Assembly (NCBI RefSeq): GCF_014108865.1
Contig: NZ_CP053928.1
Coordinates: 3,286,001-3,350,000, forward strand
Origin: Nocardioides sp. WS12
Lineage (GTDB): Bacteria; Actinomycetota; Actinomycetes; Propionibacteriales; Nocardioidaceae
Length of the DNA: 64,000 nucleotides
Direction: 5' to 3'
In this document: positions 16,713 through 24,727 of the stretch, piece by piece
How positions within the stretch are numbered: position 1 is the stretch's first letter
Layout: each line of letters begins with the position of its first letter
Translations under genes and position numbers: made by a program
Notes under the pieces: model-generated
Database searches by the model: none
What the model saw: only the letters and a program-made list of their open reading frames with translations
What the model was told of the DNA's origin: nothing

Positions 16713-18065
16713 TCAGCCCACGGGCTGCGTACAACCCGTGGCGCTCACCACAGCCAGCGACCGATCGAGCGGCAGCGGGCACGCCACCACCCGCACCCCG
16801 ACCGCTCCGCTCTTCCGCGTTGCGGTGCGGACACGGAACCACTGCACCCCGACCCGCGTCGGCCGGACGCTGTAGACCACCACGCCGTTGCTGTCCGTTC
16901 GCTTGCTGCCGATCCGGTGCCAGGCCCCGGCAGCCGAGTACTTCACGGACAGGTAGGTCCGGGTCCGGGCCGACGTCCGGGCCCTCAGTCGCACCAGTTG
17001 TCCACGCTGGACCAGGTTCGGGGTTGCCACCAGCGGAATCAGGGCTGCGCGCGTCGACACCCGCGGCGCCGGCGTCGGTGCCGCCACCCGGGCAGGCGTG
17101 TTCGTCCGCGCGGAGCTGAAGAGGGTCTTGATCTCGTTCCCGAACGGGTCTGCGATCAGGTACGGCGTGCCGCTGGTGGTTCGACGGGACGTGACGGCCC
17201 AGATGTACCCGACATTGGCGTTGGTCATCGAGATGAACCAGGGACCGCCGCTCGCACCGCCGTTCATCGGGCAGGCAATCCTTGCGTCGCTTCCGGCGTA
17301 GAGCGTCGTACTGCCGGCACACTTCTGGACCTTCTCGCCGTCGTACGGCGACTCGGCGGGCCAACCCCACACACCGACGCGGTCCTCGCGAATCGGGTAG
17401 TTCCACGCCACGGCGTTGCCGCCGACGACATTGACGAGGTTGCGCCCGGCGCGCGGCGCCACGGCAATCAGGGCTTGGTCGAACGCCAGGTCCTCCTCGC
17501 TGACCCACTGACTGTGGGTGTAGGCCCGCGTACCGACCCACTTGCCGTCGGGCGCGCTGCCGTCGGCGTACCGCGGGACGAAGAGGAAGTTGGTGTAGTA
17601 CGCACCGGGACAGGTCTGGCCGCCCAGGAACCCGCACCGCTTCGGCATGCCGCTGTGCGCGCAGTGCGCCGCGGTGATGATGAGATTCTTCGCGGCTGTG
17701 TTGACGGAGGCCGCAGAACACACGGCGTTGCCCTCGGGCGTGGTGAAGAACAGTTTGCCGACGCTGCGCGGCGCCGCCAGCGCAGCGGCGCGGCTCGTCG
17801 ACCGGGGCGTGGCAGGGCGGGGCCGGATCACGTCGCCGAGTTCATCGAGACCGAGCGGTCGCGCCGCCTTCATCCGGTCGGCGGTCCAGTAGGACTCGAC
17901 ACCCGTGGGATCGAGTGAAGCTGCGACGGCGGTGTTGGCCAGCGCGACGGGGCCCTGGCCCTCGCTCCGGACGCGCCCCTCCGCGGGCGTCGCCAACAGG
18001 AAGCCGAGAGCGAGCACGCACCCGATGGCCGCAGCCGACCACCGCACAACAGACGTTCTTGGCAC
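16713..18065 (-). CDS. Secreted trypsin-like serine protease
   Basis: The 450-residue protein has an N-terminal signal peptide (hydrophobic residues about 8-26), a trypsin-fold domain with the triad His134 in TAAHC, Asp196 in AFDQALI and Ser272 in GGASGGPW, and a C-terminal Ig-like beta domain (about 345-440). The layout resembles secreted glutamyl-endopeptidase-like S1 proteases. The start is GTG at 18065 preceded by a GGGGGAA purine run. It is unrelated in function to the flanking steroid genes. Confidence 0.85.
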   Translation of the reverse strand: MPRTSVVRWSAAAIGCVLALGFLLATPAEGRVRSEGQGPVALANTAVAASLDPTGVESYWTADRMKAARPLGLDELGDVIRPRPATPRSTSRAAALAAPRSVGKLFFTTPEGNAVCSAASVNTAAKNLIITAAHCAHSGMPKRCGFLGGQTCPGAYYTNFLFVPRYADGSAPDGKWVGTRAYTHSQWVSEEDLAFDQALIAVAPRAGRNLVNVVGGNAVAWNYPIREDRVGVWGWPAESPYDGEKVQKCAGSTTLYAGSDARIACPMNGGASGGPWFISMTNANVGYIWAVTSRRTTSGTPYLIADPFGNEIKTLFSSARTNTPARVAAPTPAPRVSTRAALIPLVATPNLVQRGQLVRLRARTSARTRTYLSVKYSAAGAWHRIGSKRTDSNGVVVYSVRPTRVGVQWFRVRTATRKSGAVGVRVVACPLPLDRSLAVVSATGCTQPVG

Positions 18066-18124
18066 GCCATTTCCCCCGGTTCCCCCTGGACTACATGGGA
18101 GTAACGCGCGGGCAGGTGCTCAGG

Positions 18125-18796
18125 TCACGAATCGGTGGTGCGGTACCGACCCTTGAAATAGAGGAGGGGCTCGGCGACCGCGGCCTCGGCGATGTTCGCC
18201 TCGAGGTGCTCGACCTTGCCGATGACGACGTAGTGATCGCCGCCCTCGTAGACCGCGTGGATCGTGCAGTCGAGGTGCGCCAGTGCACCGTCGATCACCG
18301 GCGAGCCGGTCGAGGTGGCCGGCGTCCAGCCGATGCCGGCGAACTTGTCGGCGCCCTTCGCGGCCATCTGGCCCGAGACGTGCTCCTGGTCAGCGGCGAG
18401 CACGTTGACGCAGAACCGACCCGAACGCTGGATCAGGGGCCAGGCCCGCGAGGACCGCGCCGGGACGAACATGACCAGCGGCGGGTCGAGCGAGACGCTC
18501 GAGAACGACTGGCAGGTCATGCCGACCGGTTCGCCGCCGCTCATCGTGGTGATCACGGTGATGCCAGACGCGAAGCAGCCGAGGACGTCCCGGAACTGGC
18601 GGGCAGCAGCCTGCGCCTCCGGGTCGTCGTGGACGGCAACTTCTTCGCCGGGTCGCAGTTCGAAGTCGACGTCGGCGTCACCAAGGAAGGACTGGATCAG
18701 CTCGGGAGGCGGCCAGGTGGCGCGCGCGTCGAGGCTGATGCCCTCGGGGATGCCATCTCCCCGCGGGGTCTCATTCGGTGCCGGCACGGCTTCCAC
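18125..18796 (-). CDS. hsaB: HsaB flavin reductase with N-terminal extension
   Basis: Residues from about 66 on (RQFRDVLGCFASGITVITTM) match HsaB, the NADH-dependent flavin reductase that supplies reduced flavin to HsaA; KGADKFAGIGW and GGDHYVVIGKVE are family motifs. About 60 extra residues precede this core, including WPPPELIQSFLGDADVDFEL. I see no ATG or GTG nearer the core, so the extension appears genuine, starting at GTG 18796. It is last in the hsaADCB operon, 26 nt after hsaC. Confidence 0.88.
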   Translation of the reverse strand: MEAVPAPNETPRGDGIPEGISLDARATWPPPELIQSFLGDADVDFELRPGEEVAVHDDPEAQAAARQFRDVLGCFASGITVITTMSGGEPVGMTCQSFSSVSLDPPLVMFVPARSSRAWPLIQRSGRFCVNVLAADQEHVSGQMAAKGADKFAGIGWTPATSTGSPVIDGALAHLDCTIHAVYEGGDHYVVIGKVEHLEANIAEAAVAEPLLYFKGRYRTTDS

Positions 18797-18822
18797 GGTA
18801 GCGATCCCGGTCCCGTCGGCGC

Positions 18823-19722
18823 TCAGTGTCCGCCACCGAAGACGTGACCCCAGTACGAGACTGCGGTCGATTCACGGGCGACCCAGCGGCCGTCATCGAC
18901 GGTCATGCCGTCGGTGCCGAACTCGATGTCGAAGCCACCGGGCGACTTGACGTAGAACGAGATCATCTCGTCGTTCATGTGGCGACCGAGCGTCGCCGAC
19001 AGGGGCGAGCCGTGCTTGCGGACCCGCTCGAGGGCGCGGCCGACGTGGTCGAGTTCGTCGACCTCGAGCATGACGTGCACGCACTTGCTCGGGTTCGGCA
19101 TCGGCAGGAACGCGAGAGAGTGGTGGCGCGGGTTGACGCCCAGGAACCGGAGCCAGACCTTGCTGCCCGGCTCCTTGCCGACGAACTCGCCCGGCATGCT
19201 CATCGAGTCGCGCAGCCGGAAGCCGAGCACCTCGGTGTAGAAGCGGAGCGCTTCCACGTCGTCCAGCACCGGGACCACGATGTGACCGAGGCCCTGGTCG
19301 CCGGTGACGAACTTCGCGGCGTACGGCGTGACGACGGGTCGCGATTCGTAGGTGATGCCGTGGTAGAGCTCGAAGACGTTGTCCCACGGGTCGCGGAACC
19401 GGAGGAGCTCCTGCACGCGGCGTTCGGCGAGCTCCTCGCGAGTGCCCTCCTCGAACTCCACGCCGGCCTTCTGCAGGTGCTCCCTCGCCGCCTGCAGCGC
19501 CTGGTGGTCAGCGAGCTCCCAGCCGGTGCAGTCGAGCTGGTCGACGTCGGAGGGGAAGACGACAATTCGCGCCGACACCTCGTCGATGCGCCAGTACTGG
19601 TGGTCCGGGTTCGGGCCGCGGCCCTCGGCCAGGCCGAGAACCTTGCCCGCGAACTTCGACCAGGCGGCGAGGTCGGTGCTGGCCACGCGGATGTAGCCCA
19701 TGGACTTGATGTCGATGGTCAT
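18823..19722 (-). CDS. hsaC: HsaC extradiol dioxygenase
   Basis: This 299-residue type I extradiol dioxygenase cleaves the aromatised steroid catechol (3,4-DHSA) by meta-cleavage. Iron ligands are predicted as His147 (GLGHIVVPV), His216 (KCVHVMLEV) and Glu267 (GFDIEFG), with the active-site RHHS near 199-202. Two VOC modules are present. The ATG at 19722 begins MTIDIKSMGYIRVAS and overlaps the hsaD stop (ATGA). Confidence 0.94.
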   Translation of the reverse strand: MTIDIKSMGYIRVASTDLAAWSKFAGKVLGLAEGRGPNPDHQYWRIDEVSARIVVFPSDVDQLDCTGWELADHQALQAAREHLQKAGVEFEEGTREELAERRVQELLRFRDPWDNVFELYHGITYESRPVVTPYAAKFVTGDQGLGHIVVPVLDDVEALRFYTEVLGFRLRDSMSMPGEFVGKEPGSKVWLRFLGVNPRHHSLAFLPMPNPSKCVHVMLEVDELDHVGRALERVRKHGSPLSATLGRHMNDEMISFYVKSPGGFDIEFGTDGMTVDDGRWVARESTAVSYWGHVFGGGH

Positions 19723-20630
19723 GCGCGCTCCTTGTGACGGGCCAGGAAGGCCGTGGTGATCTCCGCGAACTCCTCGGCCGCCTCGATCTGCGCCCAGTGG
19801 CCGCAGTTCGGGAAGACGTGGAGCTGGGCCTTGGGGATCTGCTTGAGCGCGACCAGGGCGCCGTCGAGCGGGTTGACCCGGTCCTCGCGGCCCCAGGTGA
19901 GCAGGGTGTGCTTGCGCAGCCGGTGCGCTTCGCGCCACAGCATGCCGTCCTCGGCCCACTCCGGGTTCCAGAAGGACATGCCCATCGATCGCATCGCCTC
20001 GAGCGAGCCCGGCGCGGTGGCGTCGGCGAACCGCTCCTCGACCAGCTCGTCGGTCACCAGCTTCTGGTTGACGACCATCGTCGAGATGAACGCCCGCAGC
20101 GCCTCGCGGCTCGGGTTCATGGAGAAGTCCATCAAACGCTGGACACCCTCGGTGGGGTCGGCGTGGAACAGGTTCACCGACAGGCCACCGGGGCCCATCA
20201 GCACGAGCCGACCGACGCGGTCGGGGTTCTCCAGCGCGAAACGCATGGCGGTGCCGCCACCCAGCGAGTTGCCGAGCAGGTGGATCTTCTCGATCTGCAG
20301 CTCGTCGAGCAGCTTGAGCAGGTACGACGCCGAGTGCCGGAAGTAGTTCGCCGTGACCTCCGGCTTGTCCGAGGAGCCGAAGCCCGGCTGGTCGACCAGC
20401 AGGGTCCGGAACGTCGCGGCGAAGCGGGGCAGCGCGGAGCCGAAGTTGCTCCACGCCGAGGCGCCCGGACCGCCGCCGTGCAGCAGGACGAACGGCAGCC
20501 CTCCACCCACGAGCTCACCGTTGGTCGAGCTCGTCGAGACCCCGGCCTCGTAGTAGTTCAGCGTGATGTCGCCGGCCTTGGCCGAGCGGCGGGTCGCCTC
20601 TTTGGAGCAATCCAATTCCTGGCTGGCCAC
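19719..20630 (-). CDS. hsaD: HsaD C-C bond hydrolase
   Basis: This alpha/beta hydrolase cleaves the meta-cleavage product to HIP-type acid and 2-hydroxyhexa-2,4-dienoate. The nucleophile is Ser122 in GNSLGGG, followed by GREDRVNPLDG (Asp) and FPNCGHWAQ (His); HGGGPGAS forms the oxyanion region. The GTG start at 20630 lies 2 nt after the hsaA stop. Residues 31-44 (VSTSSTNGELVGGG) appear inserted relative to the mycobacterial enzyme and are partly encoded by a repeat element (20519-20541). Confidence 0.93.
   Translation of the reverse strand: MASQELDCSKEATRRSAKAGDITLNYYEAGVSTSSTNGELVGGGLPFVLLHGGGPGASAWSNFGSALPRFAATFRTLLVDQPGFGSSDKPEVTANYFRHSASYLLKLLDELQIEKIHLLGNSLGGGTAMRFALENPDRVGRLVLMGPGGLSVNLFHADPTEGVQRLMDFSMNPSREALRAFISTMVVNQKLVTDELVEERFADATAPGSLEAMRSMGMSFWNPEWAEDGMLWREAHRLRKHTLLTWGREDRVNPLDGALVALKQIPKAQLHVFPNCGHWAQIEAAEEFAEITTAFLARHKERA
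20519..20541 (-). repeat. GGTCTCGACGAGCTCGACC-type repeat inside hsaD
   Basis: On the coding strand the sequence reads GGTCTCGACGAGCTCGACC followed by AACG, a partly self-complementary element (GGTC/GACC ends) of a kind widely repeated in Nocardioidaceae and relatives, as I recall. It encodes VSTSSTN in a surface-loop position before the first core strand of HsaD. It differs in sequence from the fadE31/fadE32 element. Confidence 0.6.
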
Positions 20631-20632
20631 GG

Positions 20633-21820
20633 TCAGTACATCCCCGGGTCGACCTTGTGACCGAACTGCTGGGCGCCGTACATCTGGAGCGCCCGCTCGG
20701 GGTCGTTGGCAGCGTGCACGCGACCGGCGTGCGCGTCGCGCCAGGCACGCTGCAGGTAGGTGCCCTCGGCGAGCGCACGGCCACCCGATGCCTCGAAGAG
20801 CGAGTCGATCGCCTCGATGGCGCGGGAGGTGCCGAGCACCTGGTCGCGACGGACACGCAGGCGCAGTTCGAGCGGGATCTGCTCGCCACGCGCGACGTGG
20901 GCCTGCTCCTCGCGGATGTTGCTGATCAGCAGTGCCCAGGCTGCGTCGATCTCCGAGGAGGAACGCGCGACGCGGACCGCAGCGAACGGGTCGAGCGAGG
21001 CCTTCTCACCGAGGTACGCCGCGCGGACGCGCTTCTGCTGCATCTCGACGTGCTCGGCGTACGCACCCTTGGCCATGCCGATGATCGGCGTGGCGATGGT
21101 CGAGGTGAAGATCGAGTGGAACGGCAGCTTGTAGAGGTCACTGGTGTTCACGGCCTGGCCGGGACCCTTGCACGCGCCGGTCTCCCCCATCGAGAGCGTG
21201 AATGCCTCGGGGACGAAGACCTCGTCGACGACGATGTCGTTGGAGCCGGTGCCGCGCAGACCGACGACGTTCCAGACGTCGACGATCTGGTACTTGTCCC
21301 GCGGGATCATGAACGTGCGGAAGTCGACGATCTGGCCGTCCTCGTTGAAGACGAGTCCACCGAGCAGCACCCACGTGCAGTGGTCGCTGCCGGAGGAGAA
21401 GCTCCACTTGCCCGAGAGCGTGAAGCCACCCTCGGTCAGGATCGCCTTGCCGGTCGGGGCGTACGACGACGAGAGACGCACCGTCTGGTCGTCACCCCAC
21501 ACGGCCTGCTGTGCCTCGTCGGCGAACAGGCCGACCTGCCACGGGTGGACACCCACGACGCTGGAGACCCAGCCGGTCGCGCCGTCGGCCGAGGCGATGT
21601 CGCGCACGGCGGTGTAGAAGGCAACGGGGTCGGCTTCCATGCCGCCGTACCGCTTCGGCTGGAGGAGCCGGAAGAAGCCGGTCTCCTCGAGCTCCTTGAT
21701 GGAGGCGTCCGGAATGACGCGCAGACGCTCGCCCTCTTCGGCTCGCTCGCGAATGGTGGGAAGCAGGTCACGCACGCCGTCAAGTACGGCGTTCACCTCG
21801 GGGGCGAAGTCCTGGTTCAT
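20633..21820 (-). CDS. hsaA: HsaA flavin-dependent monooxygenase, oxygenase subunit
   Basis: The 395-residue protein is an ACAD-fold, class D flavin monooxygenase (ARRLLQPKRYGG-type start, SGKWSFSSGSDHCTWVLLGG, VVGLRGTGSNDIVVDEVFVP). HsaA hydroxylates 3-HSA to the catechol 3,4-DHSA using reduced flavin from HsaB. It is the first gene of hsaADCB. An AGGAG Shine-Dalgarno sequence precedes the ATG, and a KstR box lies about 44-57 nt upstream. Confidence 0.94.
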   Translation of the reverse strand: MNQDFAPEVNAVLDGVRDLLPTIRERAEEGERLRVIPDASIKELEETGFFRLLQPKRYGGMEADPVAFYTAVRDIASADGATGWVSSVVGVHPWQVGLFADEAQQAVWGDDQTVRLSSSYAPTGKAILTEGGFTLSGKWSFSSGSDHCTWVLLGGLVFNEDGQIVDFRTFMIPRDKYQIVDVWNVVGLRGTGSNDIVVDEVFVPEAFTLSMGETGACKGPGQAVNTSDLYKLPFHSIFTSTIATPIIGMAKGAYAEHVEMQQKRVRAAYLGEKASLDPFAAVRVARSSSEIDAAWALLISNIREEQAHVARGEQIPLELRLRVRRDQVLGTSRAIEAIDSLFEASGGRALAEGTYLQRAWRDAHAGRVHAANDPERALQMYGAQQFGHKVDPGMY

Positions 21821-21859
21821 TGGGGAGCTCCTGATTTCTGCGACAGTCCGTCAAGGTCA

Positions 21860-21877
21860 ATAATAGAACACGTTCTA
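21860..21877 (-). promoter_or_regulatory. KstR box and -10 element of the hsaADCB operon
   Basis: TAGAACACGTTCTA (21864-21877) fits the KstR consensus TNNAACNNGTTNNA exactly, with 6-bp arms. On the minus strand it runs directly into TATTAT (21865-21860), a good -10 hexamer. The expected transcript would have a leader of about 33 nt with an AGGAG site, unlike the leaderless promoters at the other steroid operators. Confidence 0.88.
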
Positions 21878-21890
21878 GTTTTGGCAAGTA

Positions 21891-22979
21891 CTACACGCCA
21901 ACGACCTCTGCATCGCGAGCCTTGAGCATCAGCGCGATGTCGATGAGTTGGTCTTCCTGGCCGCCGATCAGCTTGCGTCGGCCGGCCTCGAGGAGGATCT
22001 GGGCACCCGAGACGCCGTAGCGTTCGGCCGCGTTCCCGGCGTGCTTGAGGAAGGAGGAGTAGACGCCGGCGTAGCCCATCATCAGCGTCATCCGGTCGAG
22101 CTGGCACTCCTCGGGCATGGCCGGCTTGATGACGTCCTCGGAGGCGTCGACGATCTTGAGGAAGTCGACCCCGGTGGTCCAGCCGAGCTTGTCGGCGACC
22201 CCGACGAACGCCTCGAGCGGCGTGTTCCCAGCGCCGGCACCGAAGCGCCGGACCGAGCCGTCGATCTGGGTGGCACCTGCCCGGGCGGCGATCACGGTGT
22301 TGGAGACCCCGAGGCCGAGGTTCTCGTGGCCGTGGAAGCCGACGTCGGCCTGGTGGCCGATCTCGGCGACGACCGCGGAGACGCGGTCGGCGGTCTGTTC
22401 CATGATGAGCGCACCGGCCGAGTCGACGACGTACACGCACTGGCAGCCGGCGTCGACCATGATCCGCGCCTGCTTCGCCAGCACTTCCGGCGACTGGGTG
22501 TGGGACATCATCAAGAACCCGACGGTCTCGAGACCGAGGTCGCGGGCCAGGCCGAAGTGCTGGATGGAGACGTCGGCTTCGGTGCAGTGCGTGGCGACGC
22601 GGCAGATCTGGCCGCCGTTGTCCTGCGCAGCCCGGATGTCGTCCTTGGTGCCGAGGCCGGGGAGCATCAGGAAGGCGATCTTGGCCCGCTTGGCCGTCTC
22701 GGCGGCGATCTTGATGAGTTCCTGCTCCGGGGTACGGGAGAAGCCGTAGTTGAAACTCGACCCGCCGAGACCGTCGCCGTGGGTCACCTCGATGACCGGG
22801 ACGCCCGAGTTGTCGAGGGCTTCGACGATGTCGTGCACCTCGGTCGCCGTGAACTGGTGCCGCTTGTGGTGCGAACCATCGCGCAAACAGGTGTCGGTCA
22901 GGCGGAGGTCGAGCTTGCCGAACGGCTCGTCGCCGTGGGTGCCGGACCAGGTGCGCTGGAGGGTGTTGAGGTCGGTCAT
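21891..22979 (-). CDS. hsaF: HsaF 4-hydroxy-2-oxoacid aldolase
   Basis: The 362-residue HMGL-like aldolase starts with the metal/substrate segment [18 protein letters not shown] and has [15 protein letters not shown] (metal His pair) and [19 protein letters not shown]. In steroid degradation it splits 4-hydroxy-2-oxohexanoate to pyruvate and propanal, which is channelled to HsaG. It lies 1 nt after hsaG and ends 14 nt before the KstR box of hsaA. Confidence 0.94.
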   Translation of the reverse strand: MTDLNTLQRTWSGTHGDEPFGKLDLRLTDTCLRDGSHHKRHQFTATEVHDIVEALDNSGVPVIEVTHGDGLGGSSFNYGFSRTPEQELIKIAAETAKRAKIAFLMLPGLGTKDDIRAAQDNGGQICRVATHCTEADVSIQHFGLARDLGLETVGFLMMSHTQSPEVLAKQARIMVDAGCQCVYVVDSAGALIMEQTADRVSAVVAEIGHQADVGFHGHENLGLGVSNTVIAARAGATQIDGSVRRFGAGAGNTPLEAFVGVADKLGWTTGVDFLKIVDASEDVIKPAMPEECQLDRMTLMMGYAGVYSSFLKHAGNAAERYGVSGAQILLEAGRRKLIGGQEDQLIDIALMLKARDAEVVGV

Positions 22980-22980
22980 G

Positions 22981-23883
22981 TCAGTTGCTCCCGATGATGT
23001 GACGGGCGATGTTCTCGCCGACCTGCGCAGCAGCGGCGGTCATGATGTCCAGGTTTCCCGAGTACGGCGGCAAGAAGTCGCCCGCGCCCTCGACCTCCAC
23101 GAAGATGGAGACCCGCTTGCGACCCTGGGTCGCCTCCGAGGGCCCGTCGAACTGGGGCTCCTGCAGCAACCGGTAGCCGGGGACGTACTCCTGGACGGCC
23201 TTCTCCATGCGGTGCACCGACTCGGCGATGGCGTCCTCGTCGGCGTCGGGGTCGACGGCGCAGAAGATCGTGTCGCGCATGATCATCGGCGGCTCGGCGG
23301 GATTGAGGATGATGATCGCCTTGCCGCGCTCGGCACCACCGATGCTCACGACGCCGGCCGACGTGGTGCTGGTGAACTCATCAATGTTGGCGCGGGTACC
23401 CGGACCAGCCGAGACACTCGACACCGATGCCACGATCTCCGCGTACGGCACCGGGGTGATCCGGGAGACGGCGTTGACCATCGGGATCGTGGCCTGGCCA
23501 CCGCAGGTGATCATGTTGACGTTCATCGCACCGACGTGTTCGAGACCGTTGACCGGCGGGATGACTGCCGGGCCCACCGCGGCCGGGGTCAGGTCGATCG
23601 CACGGATGCCGGCCTCGGCATACCGCGGCGCGTACTCGCGGTGCACATACGCAGACGTCGCTTCGAACAACAGGTCGGGCAACTCGTCCTGCTTCAGCAG
23701 CCAGTCCACACCCTCGTGGCTGACCTCAAGGCCCTTGTCGGACGCGATCCGCAGGCCCTCACTGGCGGCGTCGACACCGATCATCCAGCGCGGCTCGACC
23801 ACATCGCTTCGCAGCAGCTTGAAGAGCAGGTCGGTGCCGATGTTGCCCGGCCCAACGATTGCGGCGGTCAGTTTCCTTGCCAT
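22981..23883 (-). CDS. hsaG: HsaG acylating aldehyde dehydrogenase
   Basis: The protein has an N-terminal Rossmann motif ([15 protein letters not shown]), the catalytic Cys in [14 protein letters not shown] and [14 protein letters not shown] near the C-terminus. HsaG oxidises propanal from HsaF to propionyl-CoA with NAD and CoA. Length (300 aa) is standard. It sits between hsaE and hsaF with gaps of only 1-2 nt, consistent with an aldolase-dehydrogenase complex. Confidence 0.94.
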   Translation of the reverse strand: MARKLTAAIVGPGNIGTDLLFKLLRSDVVEPRWMIGVDAASEGLRIASDKGLEVSHEGVDWLLKQDELPDLLFEATSAYVHREYAPRYAEAGIRAIDLTPAAVGPAVIPPVNGLEHVGAMNVNMITCGGQATIPMVNAVSRITPVPYAEIVASVSSVSAGPGTRANIDEFTSTTSAGVVSIGGAERGKAIIILNPAEPPMIMRDTIFCAVDPDADEDAIAESVHRMEKAVQEYVPGYRLLQEPQFDGPSEATQGRKRVSIFVEVEGAGDFLPPYSGNLDIMTAAAAQVGENIARHIIGSN

Positions 23884-23885
23884 CT

Positions 23886-24692
23886 CTACTCCTCGAACTC
23901 AACAGTCAGGGGCGCGAAGCCGCTGATGGATGCCGACACCCGGTCACCCGGGGCGAACGGCACGAAGGGGCCCAGGGCCCCGGACAGGATCAGGTGGCCG
24001 GCGCGCAGCGGGTCTCCGAAGCGGTACGCCTGGACGGCGAGCCAGCGCAGGGCCTCGAGCGGGTCGCCCAGGCAGGCGGCACCGGTGCCCGCAGAGCGTT
24101 CCTCGCCGTTGATGGTGAGCGACATGACGACGTCACGCGGCTCGAACTCCTCGAGGCGACGGCCTTCATTCCCGACGACGTAGAGACCGCTGGACGCGTT
24201 GTCGGCCACGGTGTCGGTGAAGCCGATGTCCCAGTTCTCGATCCGGGAGTCGACGATCTCCAGGGCCGGGATGGCCACGTCGACGGCGGCGCGCACCAGG
24301 TCGAGGGTGATCTCGTCCTCGCTGGCAGGGTTGATGTCGGCGGCCAGGATGAAGGCGACCTCCGCCTCCACCCGCGGCTGGACGAGCGTGCTCATGGAAA
24401 TCGGGCGGCCGTCGACGCCGTAGCTGACGTCCATGTCGCTGAGCAGGTAGCCGAAGTCGGGCTGGTCCACGCCGAGCTGGCGCTGAACGGCCTCGGAGGT
24501 CGCGCCGATCTTGCGGCCCACGACGGTCACGCCACCGGCGAGCCGGGCCTGCACCAGACCCTGCTGGACGGCGTACGCCGTCGGGAGGTCATCGGTGCCG
24601 ATCAGGTCGCGAACGGCCGCACAGGGCACCCGCGTTTTCTGGGCATCCGCCAGGCGGGCCACGGCGGCCTCGACGGCAGTGGGAGTAGTCAC
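23886..24692 (-). CDS. hsaE: HsaE 2-hydroxyhexa-2,4-dienoate hydratase
   Basis: This 268-residue fumarylacetoacetase-fold hydratase has [21 protein letters not shown] (metal-binding glutamates), [10 protein letters not shown] and the C-terminal [18 protein letters not shown]. It hydrates the dienoate released by HsaD. The start is GTG at 24692: a TAGTAT hexamer lies 7 nt upstream on the minus strand, giving a leaderless transcript; longer frames run through the divergent kstD gene. First gene of hsaEGF. Confidence 0.92.
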   Translation of the reverse strand: MTTPTAVEAAVARLADAQKTRVPCAAVRDLIGTDDLPTAYAVQQGLVQARLAGGVTVVGRKIGATSEAVQRQLGVDQPDFGYLLSDMDVSYGVDGRPISMSTLVQPRVEAEVAFILAADINPASEDEITLDLVRAAVDVAIPALEIVDSRIENWDIGFTDTVADNASSGLYVVGNEGRRLEEFEPRDVVMSLTINGEERSAGTGAACLGDPLEALRWLAVQAYRFGDPLRAGHLILSGALGPFVPFAPGDRVSASISGFAPLTVEFEE

Positions 24693-24699
24693 GATGGAG

Positions 24700-24719
24700 A
24701 TACTAGAACCTGTTACAGT
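24700..24719. promoter_or_regulatory. KstR box between divergent leaderless promoters of hsaE and kstD
   Basis: TAGAACCTGTTACA (24704-24717) matches TNNAACNNGTTNNA. It overlaps TAGTAT on the minus strand (24705-24700), 7 nt before the hsaE GTG, and TACAGT on the plus strand (24714-24719), 8 nt before the kstD ATG. The whole divergent gap is 35 nt, so one operator must control both start sites. Confidence 0.88.
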
Positions 24720-24727
24720 TTTGTGCC

